From Pontibacter anaerobius (GTDB lineage Bacteria; Bacteroidota; Bacteroidia; Cytophagales; Hymenobacteraceae), in NCBI RefSeq assembly GCF_026241195.1, contig NZ_JAPFQO010000015.1:1-64000 (forward strand): a DNA stretch of 64,000 nucleotides, in the 5' to 3' direction. This document shows positions 18,397 through 26,953 of the stretch, in pieces. Made by a program: the position numbers and the translations under genes. Every line of letters begins with the position of its first letter. Position 1 is the stretch's first letter. The notes beneath the pieces are model-generated. The model searched no databases, was not told the DNA's origin, and worked only from the letters and a program-made list of their open reading frames with translations.

Positions 18397-20376
18397 TTAG
18401 TAATTCAGCATAGCTTCCACCTTCTCGCGCAGGCGCTGCTTCGGCAAAAACTCCTGCTCCAGCGGCGGCGCAAACGGCACGGCGGTATCCAGGCTGGCCA
18501 CGCGGGCCACCGGCGCATCCAGCAGCTCGAAGCAGTGCTCGCTTATCCAGGCGGCAATCTCCCCGCCTATGCCTCCGGTCATGGTATCCTCATGAAGTAT
18601 AATCACACGGCCTGTTTTCTCCACGGCGGCACGCACGGCATCCTTGTCCCATGGTAGCAGCGAGCGCAGGTCCAGGATCTCTATACTTGCATCCCCTAGC
18701 TCCTGCTGCAGCTGCTTGGCCCAGTGTACGCCCATGCCGTAGGTGATAATGGTCAGGTCTGATCCTTCAGCCACCGTTTTCGCCTTACCGATCTCCACAG
18801 TATAATAATCATCCGGAATTTCCTGCGAGATGGAGCGGTAGAGCAGTTTGTGCTCAAAGTACATCACCGGGTTGGGATCCTCGATGGCAGCGTTTAGCAA
18901 GCCTTTGGCATCGTAGGGTGAGGACGGGTATACTATTTTTAAGCCCGGCGTGTGGAAGAACCAGGCCTCGTTGCTCTGCGAGTGGAACGGGCCGGCAGCT
19001 GTGCCCGCACCTGTTGGCATACGCACCACCACATCGGCGTTCTGGCCCCAGCGGTAATGGCTCTTGGCCAGGTTATTTACGATCTGGCTGAAGCCGGCGC
19101 TTACGAAATCGGCAAACTGCATCTCCACCATACTCTTCTGCCCGCGTACCGACATGCCCAGGCCAATGCCCAGAATAGCCGACTCGCAAAGCGGCGTGTT
19201 GCGCACTCTGTCTTTGCCGAACTTATCCACAAAACCCTCCGTGATCTTGAACACTCCGCCGTACTCGGCAATGTCCTGGCCCATCAGCACCAGCTCCGGG
19301 TACCGCTCCATACTTTGGCGAAGCCCGTCTGAGATGGCGTCCACGAAGCGACGCTCGGATTTGGCATCGGAGGCTGGCTGTATCACTTCCTGAGAGAAAG
19401 GTTTGTACATATCCTCCAGTTCCTGCTCACGGCTGGCTGTCGGCATCGGCTCGGCAAAGGCGGTCTGCAGCCCCTGCTCAATCTCCTCCTTCAGCTCCTC
19501 TTTTATACTTTCCATGGCCTTCTGCGTCAGCACCAGCTCATCCAGCAGGTACTTCTCGAAGTTCTCCACAGGGTCTTTCTTAGCCCACTTCTCGAACAGC
19601 TCCTGCGGCACATACTTGGTGCCACTGGCCTCCTCGTGGCCGCGCATCCTGAAGGTGATGGCCTCGATGAGCATCGGGCGCGGGTTCTTGCGGATGCTAG
19701 CCGCCGCCTGGCGCACGGTGTCGTATACTTCCAGTATGTTGTTGCCGTCTATCTGCAGGGCATCGATGCCATAGGCCGGACCTTTATCGATAAAGTGCCT
19801 AAACTTAAACTGCTCATTGCTTGGCGTGGAAAGCCCATACCCATTGTTCTCGATCATAAAGATGACCGGCAGGCCCCACACCGCGGCCACGTTCAGCGCC
19901 TCATGGAAATCACCCTCCGATGCGCCGCCGTCGCCACTGAACACCAGCGTTACCTTCTCCTTGTTCTCCAGCAGGTCGGCCAGGGCAATACCGTCGGCCA
20001 CGGCCAGCTGCGGCCCCAGGTGCGAGATCATGCCTACAATGTGGTGCTCGTTGGTACCGAAGTGGAAAGAGCGGTCGCGGCCTTTTGTAAAGCCGTGGGT
20101 CTTGCCCTGAAACTGCGCAAAAAGGCGGTCCAGCGGCACCTCGCGGCTCGTGAAAACGCCCAGGTTGCGGTGCAGCGGCAGAATGTACTCGTCCTCATCC
20201 AGCGCCATGGCCGAGCCCACCGAGATCGCCTCCTGCCCGATGCCGGAGAACCACTTGGTTACGCGGCCCTGGCGCAACAGCACCAGCATGCGCTCCTCGA
20301 TCATGCGCGGCTTCAGAATGGCACGGTACAGCTTTATCAGTTCTTCCTCAGAATACTCTTTGCGGTTATAGTTCAT
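18397..20376 (-). CDS. Fused alpha-beta 2-oxoacid dehydrogenase E1 component
   Basis: A single 659-aa chain joining E1-alpha (about residues 1-330) and E1-beta (about 335-659), normally two proteins. The alpha half has the thiamine-diphosphate motif GDGGASEGDFHEALNVA...NNGYGLS, the HRNLGVFTSR pocket and the phosphorylation-loop-like FRMRGHEE. The beta half has the family segments MGQDIAEYGGVFKITEGF and MPTGAGTAAGPFHSQSNEAWF. It decarboxylates a 2-oxoacid and acylates lipoyl-E2. Such fusions in Bacteroidota are usually annotated as branched-chain 2-oxoacid or pyruvate dehydrogenase E1; the substrate is not certain. E2 and E3 are not in the window. A RBS-like AAAAGAG lies just before the ATG. 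Confidence 0.93.
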   Translation of the reverse strand: MNYNRKEYSEEELIKLYRAILKPRMIEERMLVLLRQGRVTKWFSGIGQEAISVGSAMALDEDEYILPLHRNLGVFTSREVPLDRLFAQFQGKTHGFTKGRDRSFHFGTNEHHIVGMISHLGPQLAVADGIALADLLENKEKVTLVFSGDGGASEGDFHEALNVAAVWGLPVIFMIENNGYGLSTPSNEQFKFRHFIDKGPAYGIDALQIDGNNILEVYDTVRQAAASIRKNPRPMLIEAITFRMRGHEEASGTKYVPQELFEKWAKKDPVENFEKYLLDELVLTQKAMESIKEELKEEIEQGLQTAFAEPMPTASREQELEDMYKPFSQEVIQPASDAKSERRFVDAISDGLRQSMERYPELVLMGQDIAEYGGVFKITEGFVDKFGKDRVRNTPLCESAILGIGLGMSVRGQKSMVEMQFADFVSAGFSQIVNNLAKSHYRWGQNADVVVRMPTGAGTAAGPFHSQSNEAWFFHTPGLKIVYPSSPYDAKGLLNAAIEDPNPVMYFEHKLLYRSISQEIPDDYYTVEIGKAKTVAEGSDLTIITYGMGVHWAKQLQQELGDASIEILDLRSLLPWDKDAVRAAVEKTGRVIILHEDTMTGGIGGEIAAWISEHCFELLDAPVARVASLDTAVPFAPPLEQEFLPKQRLREKVEAMLNY

Positions 20377-20629
20377 CTCTTTTAAGAAAACCTCGTTATA
20401 GTTTTTGGGTTAAAGTAATGGCAGGGCTCCAGAAATGTATGCCATTAATTTATACTTTTGTTTAGTTGATCTTACACAAGCGCCAAATGGCAAGGCACAG
20501 TTGGCGTGCAAAAGCTACAGAAAAGCTGTAAAGCCTGCAAGCAAAGACATAGTATAAAGTATAGATTTGCTGTTTTGCGACAGTTTGGCGCCCTGTGTAC
20601 CGAGCACTATAAAACCAGAAGAGAGAGCA

Positions 20630-21889
20630 ATGATAGAGTTTAAAGAATTTACCCTCGACAACGGCCTGCGCGTGATCGTGCATGAGGATCATACTTCGCC
20701 GATGGCGGTACTGAACGTGCTGTATGATGTGGGTTCGCGCGATGAGGAGGAGGCCCACACCGGCTTTGCGCACCTGTTCGAGCATTTGATGTTCAGTGGC
20801 TCCAGGAACATACCGGTGTATGATGAACCCTTGCAGCGCGTAGGCGGCGAGAACAACGCCTTTACCAGCCCCGATATCACGAACTACTACCTCTCGGTGC
20901 CTGCCCAGAACCTGGAAACGGGCTTTTGGCTGGAGTCGGACCGCATGCTTGAACTGGCCTTTAGCGACCACGGCCTGGAAGTGCAGCGCAAGGTGGTGGT
21001 AGAGGAGTTTAAGCAGAATTACCTGAACCAGCCCTACGGTGATGTGTGGCTGAAGCTGCGCCCGCTGGCTTACAAGGAGCACTCCTATAAATGGGCTACC
21101 ATTGGCAAGGAGATCGCGCATATCGAGGATGCCACGATGGACATTGTGAAGGCCTTTTTCCGCAAGCATTACTCCCCGAGCAACGCCATACTTGTAGTGG
21201 CCGGCAACGTGACTTTTGAGCATGCAAAGGAGCTGACGGAAAAATGGTTTGGCCCGATACCTGCCGGTGAGAAGTATGAGCGCCAGCTGAAGGAGGAGCC
21301 GCGGCAGGCAGAAGAGCGCGTGCTGGAGGCAAGTTCTGATGTACCGCTCAGCGCCCTCTACAAAGCCTACCACATGCCGGGCCGCCAGCACCCCGACTAC
21401 CACGCCGTAGACCTGATCAGCGATATTCTGGGCCGGGGCAAATCGAGTCGTCTCTACGAGCGGCTGGTGAAAGAGCAGAAGCTATTCAACTCCATCGCCG
21501 CCTCCGTAACCGGAAGCGTGGAGCCGGGCCTGCTCATCATCCAGGGTAAGCTGAACGAGGGCGTGGACCTGCAGGAGGCAAACGCTGCCGTGGAGGCCAT
21601 TGTGCAGGAGCTGATTGATAACCGTGTAGATGAGGAGGAGCTAAACAAGGTAAAGAACCAGGCCGAAACCAGCATCGTGTTCTCCGAGATAGAGCTGCTG
21701 AACCGCGCTATGAACCTGGCCTACAGCAAACTCCTCGGCGATGCCAACCTCATCAACCAGGAAGGCGAGAAAGTACAGGCCGTTACACCAGACGATATAC
21801 AGCGCTGTGCCCAGGAGGTGCTGCGCAAAACCAACTGCTCTACCTTGCTTTATAAAGCAGAGAAGAAAGAGGCTGCTGTAGAAGCGTAA
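20630..21889 (+). CDS. M16-family zinc peptidase (pitrilysin/insulinase type)
   Basis: About 419 aa from the ATG at 20630, which begins the conserved MIEFKEFTLDNGLRVIVHED segment; upstream codons from 20567 are not conserved-looking. The inverted zinc motif HLFEH (HxxEH) sits near residue 50, with the distal Glu in VVVEEFKQN, followed by the M16 C-terminal domain with the GRGKSSRLYERLVKEQ segment. It has the size of one half of a two-subunit M16 enzyme. In many Bacteroidota a second, inactive M16 gene follows, but here the next element is a terminator and a repeat, so the partner is absent or elsewhere. Likely periplasmic or cytoplasmic peptide or protein processing; no signal peptide is visible. 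Confidence 0.92.
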   Translation: MIEFKEFTLDNGLRVIVHEDHTSPMAVLNVLYDVGSRDEEEAHTGFAHLFEHLMFSGSRNIPVYDEPLQRVGGENNAFTSPDITNYYLSVPAQNLETGFWLESDRMLELAFSDHGLEVQRKVVVEEFKQNYLNQPYGDVWLKLRPLAYKEHSYKWATIGKEIAHIEDATMDIVKAFFRKHYSPSNAILVVAGNVTFEHAKELTEKWFGPIPAGEKYERQLKEEPRQAEERVLEASSDVPLSALYKAYHMPGRQHPDYHAVDLISDILGRGKSSRLYERLVKEQKLFNSIAASVTGSVEPGLLIIQGKLNEGVDLQEANAAVEAIVQELIDNRVDEEELNKVKNQAETSIVFSEIELLNRAMNLAYSKLLGDANLINQEGEKVQAVTPDDIQRCAQEVLRKTNCSTLLYKAEKKEAAVEA

Positions 21890-21909
21890 TCCGAAATTGA
21901 TTAGATAAG

Positions 21910-21940
21910 AAGGCTGCCAAGTATGGCAGCCTTTCTTTTT
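21910..21940 (+). terminator. Terminator of the M16 gene, loop made by the AAGTAT word
   Basis: AAGGCTGCC (21910-21918), loop AAGTAT, GGCAGCCTT (21925-21933), then a T run. Confidence 0.9.
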
Positions 21941-22000
21941 TAATGGTGTAGTGGCTGCTGTTGATCCTCAGGGATATACTTTTCTGGTCTGACCCCTTCT

Positions 22001-22563
22001 GGCGCAAGTCTTCAGACTTGTGTCCTACAATGGTGTTGCGTTTGCAACTCAACTGGCTTGCAGAGCCATACTTATACTTTGGCTATACTTTATACCTGTC
22101 CATTTATACTTTAGCCGCCGCTTCCTTCAACTGGACACAAGCTATCCCCTCTTTCTGCCGTTCATCCTCAATCTTAATTGCCTATCGTTTCATCTCTGGC
22201 CTTGGCTCCCTCCAGCCCGGAAGGGCTCGTCCTGGGGGTAGGGGCCCTCGATAAGGGCATCGCGCTGGGAGCTTTTCTTTGCTCGCTGTCGCTTTGCAAT
22301 CCCTTCGGGACCTAAAAACTCCAAAGGCGCTCAACCCAAGGACTGGGATTGGTTTCGATAGCCACCGCTGACGGAGCTTGAACCAAGTCCCCCTTTGAAG
22401 GGGGCAGGGGGATGACAATCGTCTGCCGAAATCTCACTCTCCTGTTTTGGGGGTAGGGGCCCTCGAGAAAAGGAGAGGGCTGGGGAGAGGTGAAACTCCC
22501 CTCCTCTGGACTACCGAGAACGCGAGTTCGAAGGTAGCGAGCGTCGCTTTAGGGGTGGGTTCA
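22001..22563 (+). repeat. Dispersed intergenic repeat, copy A
   Basis: Near-complete copy in forward orientation. Order: hairpin module CAAGTCT-TC-AGACTTG followed by GTGTCC; TATACTT-rich spacer; a segment resembling CTGGACACAAGCTATCC; core with GGGAGCTTTTC, CTCCAAAGGCGCTCAAC and GACTGGGA; then CT-rich blocks with AGGAGAGGG and a final GGGGTGGGTTC. It fills the 800 bp between the M16 gene and marR. The short frames inside it are not conserved as coding (see copies C, D, F). Confidence 0.85.
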
Positions 22564-22656
22564 TCATTCCCTGGCTCTTATTCTTCCAGTAAGGGCGACA
22601 ATACTTGTGAAATTTTAAACGCACAAACGCCCGATCGCAACCTTACTCTTACAAAT

Positions 22657-22687
22657 TTTGTATATACAAATATCTTTCGTACCTTTG
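22657..22687 (+). promoter_or_regulatory. marR promoter overlapping a palindromic operator
   Basis: TTTG (22657-22660), 19-bp spacer and TACCTTTG (22680-22687) match the Bacteroidota consensus. The -33 box is the left arm of a perfect 14-bp palindrome, TTTGTATATACAAA (22657-22670), a plausible MarR site for autoregulation. The ATG at 22695 is only 8 bp after the -7 box, so the mRNA may be leaderless. Confidence 0.7.
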
Positions 22688-22694
22688 TAGGCCC

Positions 22695-23144
22695 ATGCGG
22701 ATAGAAGACGAAATACACCAGAAGGAGTTTAAAGACGATTACCGTCGCTTGATGGCTAACCTGTTGTTTACCAACAACTGGCTGAACCAGCAACTGATAC
22801 CGTTCTTCAAAGGATTGGGGCTTACGCTGCAGCAGCACAACGTGCTGGCCATACTTCGGGGGCAGCACCCGGAGCCAGTGTGCTTCGGCGATATCCAGAA
22901 CCGCATGGTGGACCGCAACTCCAACGTTACCCGCCTCATCGATAAACTGATTGAAAAAGGCTACGTTACCCGCGACATCTGTCAGACCAACCGCCGCATG
23001 ATTGAGGTGCGTATTACCGAAACCGGCCTTAAAAAGCTGCAGGAGGTAGATGCCATGTTCCCGAGCCTGATGGAACGCTTTCATAACCTTTCGCAGGAGG
23101 AAGCCGTTTTAGTAAGCAACCTACTCGACAAACTACGCGGGTAG
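22695..23144 (+). CDS. MarR-family transcriptional regulator
   Basis: A 149-aa winged-helix regulator. The recognition region DIQNRMVDRNSNVTRLIDKLIEKGYVTR and wing DICQTNRRMIEVRITETG follow the MarR pattern exactly (about residues 68-120), with dimerisation helices at both ends. It probably represses itself through the palindrome in its own promoter, and the downstream Old Yellow Enzyme through a similar site at 23163-23176. MarR repressors paired with flavin reductases usually respond to electrophiles or oxidants; the effector here is unknown. No cysteine is obviously placed as an OhrR-type sensor. Confidence 0.93.
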   Translation: MRIEDEIHQKEFKDDYRRLMANLLFTNNWLNQQLIPFFKGLGLTLQQHNVLAILRGQHPEPVCFGDIQNRMVDRNSNVTRLIDKLIEKGYVTRDICQTNRRMIEVRITETGLKKLQEVDAMFPSLMERFHNLSQEEAVLVSNLLDKLRG

Positions 23145-23162
23145 TATTTTTTTGATCATATA

Positions 23163-23176
23163 TTTGTATAGACAAG
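23163..23176 (+). promoter_or_regulatory. Second MarR-like operator, upstream of the alkene reductase
   Basis: TTTGTATAGACAAG matches the marR promoter palindrome TTTGTATATACAAA at 12 of 14 positions and lies 130 bp before the Old Yellow Enzyme start. A degenerate -7-like TATACTTC (23184-23191) is downstream, so binding would overlap the likely promoter. Confidence 0.5.
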
Positions 23177-23307
23177 TAATGTATATACTTCAAAAGTATT
23201 CTTTTTTGCTACAAAGATTGCATAAAACAGTATCTGGCAATCATACTAAGCCACACATACATGTCTACCCAATTTTAACTTTACAATGCTTTAATTTTTA
23301 AATTGAT

Positions 23308-24408
23308 ATGGCACAACCGCTTTTAAAACCGATAAAACTACACGACCTGGAACTGAAGAACCGGGTAATTATGGCACCCATGACGCGCAGCCGCGCCGCT
23401 AACGAAGGCAACGTGCCGAACGACATCATGGCCACCTACTATGCACAGCGCGCTGGCGCAGGCCTTATCATTTCGGAGGGTTCCCAGATATCAAAGCAGG
23501 CCGTGGGCTACATTAACACGCCCGGAATCTACAGCCAGGAGCAGGTAGACGGCTGGAAAAAGATCACCAAGGCCGTGCACGACGAGGGCGGCAAAATCTT
23601 CCTGCAGCTTTGGCACGTGGGCCGTATCTCGCACCCTGACTTCCATAACGGAGAGCCTGCGGTGGCGCCATCCGCCATCAACCCGAACGAGAAGTCCTAT
23701 ACCCCGGAAGGCTTTAAAGACACCGAAACGCCACGTGCGCTGACTATCCCGGAAATAGAGCAGATTGTGCAGGATTTCAAAAACGCTGCTAAAAATGCCA
23801 TCGATGCCAGTTTTGACGGAGTGGAAGTACACGCCTCTAACGGTTACCTGCTGCACCAGTTCTTCGCTTCTACCTCCAACACCCGCACTGATGCGTATGG
23901 CGGCTCTATCGAGAACCGTGCACGCATACTTTTTGAGGTGCTGGATGCGATTAAAGAGGTAGTACCGGAGGAAAAGATCGGCGTGCGCCTAAACCCAAGC
24001 CTGCACGGCATTTTCGGCATGACCCTTAACGAGGACACCATACCGACCTTCGACTACATCATCGAGCACTTGAACAAGTATAACTTGGCCTACCTGCACC
24101 TGTCGGAGCCGTTTAACGATGTAAACGATGTGCCGCACGCGGAATCTGAAATTGCCAAGCGCTACCGCCCGATGTATAAAGGCAACCTGATCATTAACGC
24201 TGGCTTTACACAAGAAAGCGGTAACAAGGTGATAGCGGAAGGCGATGCTGACATGGTGGCCTTCGGGGTACCGTTTATTGCCAACCCGGATCTGCCGGAG
24301 CGCTTTGCGCAGGATGCGGAGCTGCAGCAACCGGAGCAGGACAAGTTCTATACGCCCGGCCCTGAGGGGTACATCACCTACCCTACGCTCGCCGAAATCG
24401 AGGCCTAA
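23308..24408 (+). CDS. Old Yellow Enzyme family alkene reductase (NemA-like)
   Basis: A 366-aa FMN-dependent NADPH:flavin oxidoreductase that reduces activated C=C bonds or nitro compounds. The N-terminus LKPIKLHDLELKNRVIMAPMTRSRA and the substrate-binding pair in EVHASNGYLLHQF (His and Asn, about residues 175-178) are typical of the NemA/OYE1 branch rather than the 2,4-dienoyl-CoA branch; no Fe-S cysteines are present, as expected. It lies 163 bp after the MarR gene with an operator-like site between, so induction by reactive electrophiles is a reasonable inference. Confidence 0.95.
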   Translation: MAQPLLKPIKLHDLELKNRVIMAPMTRSRAANEGNVPNDIMATYYAQRAGAGLIISEGSQISKQAVGYINTPGIYSQEQVDGWKKITKAVHDEGGKIFLQLWHVGRISHPDFHNGEPAVAPSAINPNEKSYTPEGFKDTETPRALTIPEIEQIVQDFKNAAKNAIDASFDGVEVHASNGYLLHQFFASTSNTRTDAYGGSIENRARILFEVLDAIKEVVPEEKIGVRLNPSLHGIFGMTLNEDTIPTFDYIIEHLNKYNLAYLHLSEPFNDVNDVPHAESEIAKRYRPMYKGNLIINAGFTQESGNKVIAEGDADMVAFGVPFIANPDLPERFAQDAELQQPEQDKFYTPGPEGYITYPTLAEIEA

Positions 24409-24435
24409 GCACAAGGCTCTTGAAATATAGATGTG

Positions 24436-24468
24436 AGAGCCTGCTAAAGTATAGCAGGCTCTTTTTTT
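24436..24468 (+). terminator. Terminator of the alkene reductase, loop made by AAAGTAT
   Basis: AGAGCCTGCT (24436-24445), loop AAAGTAT, AGCAGGCTCT (24453-24462), T run. Confidence 0.92.
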
Positions 24469-24609
24469 GCGTCCCAACCTCTCTCCTACACCGCCGCCTT
24501 CCAAAAAATGGCCTGAACATGGCGCAAAATCGTATTTTTGGTTTAGATTTACCTTTTTAGCCAGTTTATACTTTGGCTTTATACTTATTTATACTCCCGA
24601 TATACTACT

Positions 24610-25095
24610 ATGAAACTGAAAATAAGAACCGGCTTCGGCTACGATGTGCACCAACTGCAGGAAGGGCTCGACTTCTGGCTCGGCGGCATCAAAATACCGT
24701 ACACGCACGGTGCCTTGGGCCATTCAGATGCCGATGTGCTGATTCACGTGATCTGCGATGCCCTGCTGGGCGCCGCCAACATGCGCGACATCGGTTACCA
24801 CTTCTCCGACAAAGACCCCAAGTATAAAGGCATCGACTCTAAGATACTGCTGAAGGAGGTGATGCACCTGCTGAGCCGCGAAGGCTATGAGGTCGGCAAC
24901 ATCGACTCCACCATCTGCCTGCAGGAGCCGAAGGTAAATCCGCACATCCCGGCCATGAAAACCTGCCTGGCCGAAGTAATGGGCATTCCGGAGGAGGATA
25001 TCTCCATTAAGGCCACCACCACCGAGCATCTCGGATTTGTGGGCAAGAAAGAGGGCGTGGCCGCCTTTGCCACCGTTCTGATCGTGAAGGAATAG
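24610..25095 (+). CDS. ispF: 2-C-methyl-D-erythritol 2,4-cyclodiphosphate synthase
   Basis: A 161-aa MEP-pathway enzyme converting CDP-ME 2-phosphate to the cyclodiphosphate. The zinc ligands appear in GYDVH (Asp and His, about residues 10-14) and in GHSDADVLIHV, and the family motifs AANMRDIGYHFSD and IKATTTEHLGFVGKKEG are intact. Length is as expected. It is monocistronic; the upstream region is crowded with TATACTT words (four between 24567 and 24605), which makes promoter reading hard. Confidence 0.97.
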   Translation: MKLKIRTGFGYDVHQLQEGLDFWLGGIKIPYTHGALGHSDADVLIHVICDALLGAANMRDIGYHFSDKDPKYKGIDSKILLKEVMHLLSREGYEVGNIDSTICLQEPKVNPHIPAMKTCLAEVMGIPEEDISIKATTTEHLGFVGKKEGVAAFATVLIVKE

Positions 25096-25189
25096 GCGCA
25101 GCGGCAGCGCAACCCGAACAGTTAAATTAAACCTGCCGTACCTGTATCCGTCTAAACTGAACTAAACTTTAACACACCTAACCTAAACC

Positions 25190-26734
25190 ATGAGGAGACA
25201 CAATCTCTACGCCGCCCTTTTGCTAGCCGCCGTAGGCTACGGCTGCGCCAAAGGCCCAAGCGCCAGTAAACCCACTACCGATGTAGCCAAGCTTAGCGAG
25301 GCTGCCCCAAAGTATGCCGAGACCATCACGGCAGCAGACCTCTCCAAGCACCTGCACATTATCGCCTCCGACGAGTATGAAGGACGTAACACAGGTGAGA
25401 AGGGCCAGAAAATGGCCGCAGAGTATATTGCCCGCGAGTTTCGTGAGGATGGCCTGACCGGCCCCGTAACAGCTAACAGCGCCAACCCATACTACCAGAC
25501 CTTTGACCTGCAGAAGAGCACCTGGGGCGAAGGCCACATCTCCATTGGCAAAGAGAAATACCTGATGATGCAGGATTTCTTCCCGTTCGGAGGCTCCCCA
25601 TTTACCACAGAGCAGGCCGTAGAGGCTGTGTATATGGCGGATGCGGGCCAGGTTACCGAGCAGGCGGCTAAAGGCAAGTTGGTGGCAACCATGCTTACGG
25701 CTGCCGAAATGCAGACAAAAATGCGCGGCTTCTCGGCCGCTGCCGAAAAAGCGAGTGCCAAGGGCGTAGTGTATGTACTGGGTGCCGAGGAGTACCGCGC
25801 CATGGCGGAGCGCTTCTCGCACCGCATTAAGCAGCCAAGCATCTCGCAGGCTAACAACGGTAGCAGCCGCCCTGCCACTATTTTCGCCACGCCAACTGTG
25901 GGCGCAGCCATACTGGGTACTACCCCGGAGAAAATGCAGCAGAACACAGCAACTGCTTCTTTCAAGCCTGCCTCAGACATCAAGATCCTGATGAGCAGAA
26001 CCTCTGAGCCGCTGGCCACCGAGAACGTACTTGGCTTTGTGGAGGGCACTGACAAGAAGGAGGAGATCGTGGTAGTAACTGCACACTATGATCACGTGGG
26101 TGTGGATGAGTCGCTGGAAGGTGACAAGATCTATAACGGCGCAAACGACGACGGCTCCGGCACAGTGGCTGTGATAGAGTTGGCAGAAGCGTTTGCCCAG
26201 GCCAAAAAAGCCGGCTACGGCCCGCGCCGCAGCGTACTGTTCATGACGGTAACCGGTGAGGAGAAAGGCCTGCTAGGCTCAGAGTACTACTCCCAGAACC
26301 CGATCTTCCCGCTGGAGAACACCGTGGCCAACGTTAACATCGACATGATCGGCCGCATGGATTATGACCACGAGAAGACCAACGACAGCAACTACATCTA
26401 TGTAATCGGGGCAGACAAGCTTTCTTCGGAGCTGCACCAGATAAACGAGGACATGAACCAGAAGTACGTGAACCTGAAGCTCGACTATACTTACAATGAC
26501 GAGAACGACCCGAACCGCTTCTACTACCGCTCCGACCACTACAACTTCGCCAAGAACGGTATTCCGATCGTGTTCTACTTCAACGGCGTGCACGACGATT
26601 ACCACCAGCCAGGTGATGAGCCTGATAAGATCATCTACGAGAGTGCCGAGAAGGTAGCCCGACTGGCGTTCCACGTGGCTTGGGAGCTGGCCAACCGTGA
26701 GAACCGCATTGTGGTAGACAGCAATAAGAAATAA
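25190..26734 (+). CDS. M28-family metallopeptidase lipoprotein
   Basis: A 514-aa exported aminopeptidase-like enzyme. Lipoprotein signal with Cys at about residue 19 (AAVGYGC). The split catalytic domain has the M28 zinc residues in TAHYDHVG (His, Asp), NGANDDGSG (bridging Asp), TGEEKGLLGS (Glu-Glu), NIDMIGR (Asp) and the late YRSDHYNFAKNGIP (His). A PA-type insert occupies about residues 130-270. Likely removes amino acids from peptides in the periplasm or at the surface. It is 94 bp after ispF, with its own terminator. Confidence 0.93.
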   Translation: MRRHNLYAALLLAAVGYGCAKGPSASKPTTDVAKLSEAAPKYAETITAADLSKHLHIIASDEYEGRNTGEKGQKMAAEYIAREFREDGLTGPVTANSANPYYQTFDLQKSTWGEGHISIGKEKYLMMQDFFPFGGSPFTTEQAVEAVYMADAGQVTEQAAKGKLVATMLTAAEMQTKMRGFSAAAEKASAKGVVYVLGAEEYRAMAERFSHRIKQPSISQANNGSSRPATIFATPTVGAAILGTTPEKMQQNTATASFKPASDIKILMSRTSEPLATENVLGFVEGTDKKEEIVVVTAHYDHVGVDESLEGDKIYNGANDDGSGTVAVIELAEAFAQAKKAGYGPRRSVLFMTVTGEEKGLLGSEYYSQNPIFPLENTVANVNIDMIGRMDYDHEKTNDSNYIYVIGADKLSSELHQINEDMNQKYVNLKLDYTYNDENDPNRFYYRSDHYNFAKNGIPIVFYFNGVHDDYHQPGDEPDKIIYESAEKVARLAFHVAWELANRENRIVVDSNKK

Positions 26735-26863
26735 GTTTTTGAGTTATAGAGTTTCGGAGTTAGAGAGATATTTGCCGCAAGGCAGTTAAAGCGCTTCACC
26801 GTACAAGTGCTTCTAATTCATCACCTTTATATCTCCCAAACTTTATAACTTTTTAACTATTAA

Positions 26864-26900
26864 GAAAAACACCCTACCTTTAAGGGTGTTTTTCTTTTTT
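26864..26900 (+). terminator. Terminator of the M28 peptidase gene
   Basis: GAAAAACACCCT (26864-26875) pairs with AGGGTGTTTTTC (26883-26894) around a 7-nt loop, then T run. Confidence 0.88.
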
Positions 26901-26953
26901 AGGCTGCCTTAAAGCGCAGCCTTTGTCCCGGAAAAACGTAAGGGGGAAACAGT

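Noticed and set aside
20462-21403. Long open frame antisense to the M16 peptidase
   Set aside because: It mirrors the codon pattern of the real gene, has no domain-like features, and the M16 frame has intact catalytic motifs.
23184-23191. TATACTT as a promoter -7 element throughout the window
   Set aside because: TATACTT lacks the conserved TTTG ending of TAnnTTTG and is as frequent inside genes as between them, so its abundance is not explained by promoters.
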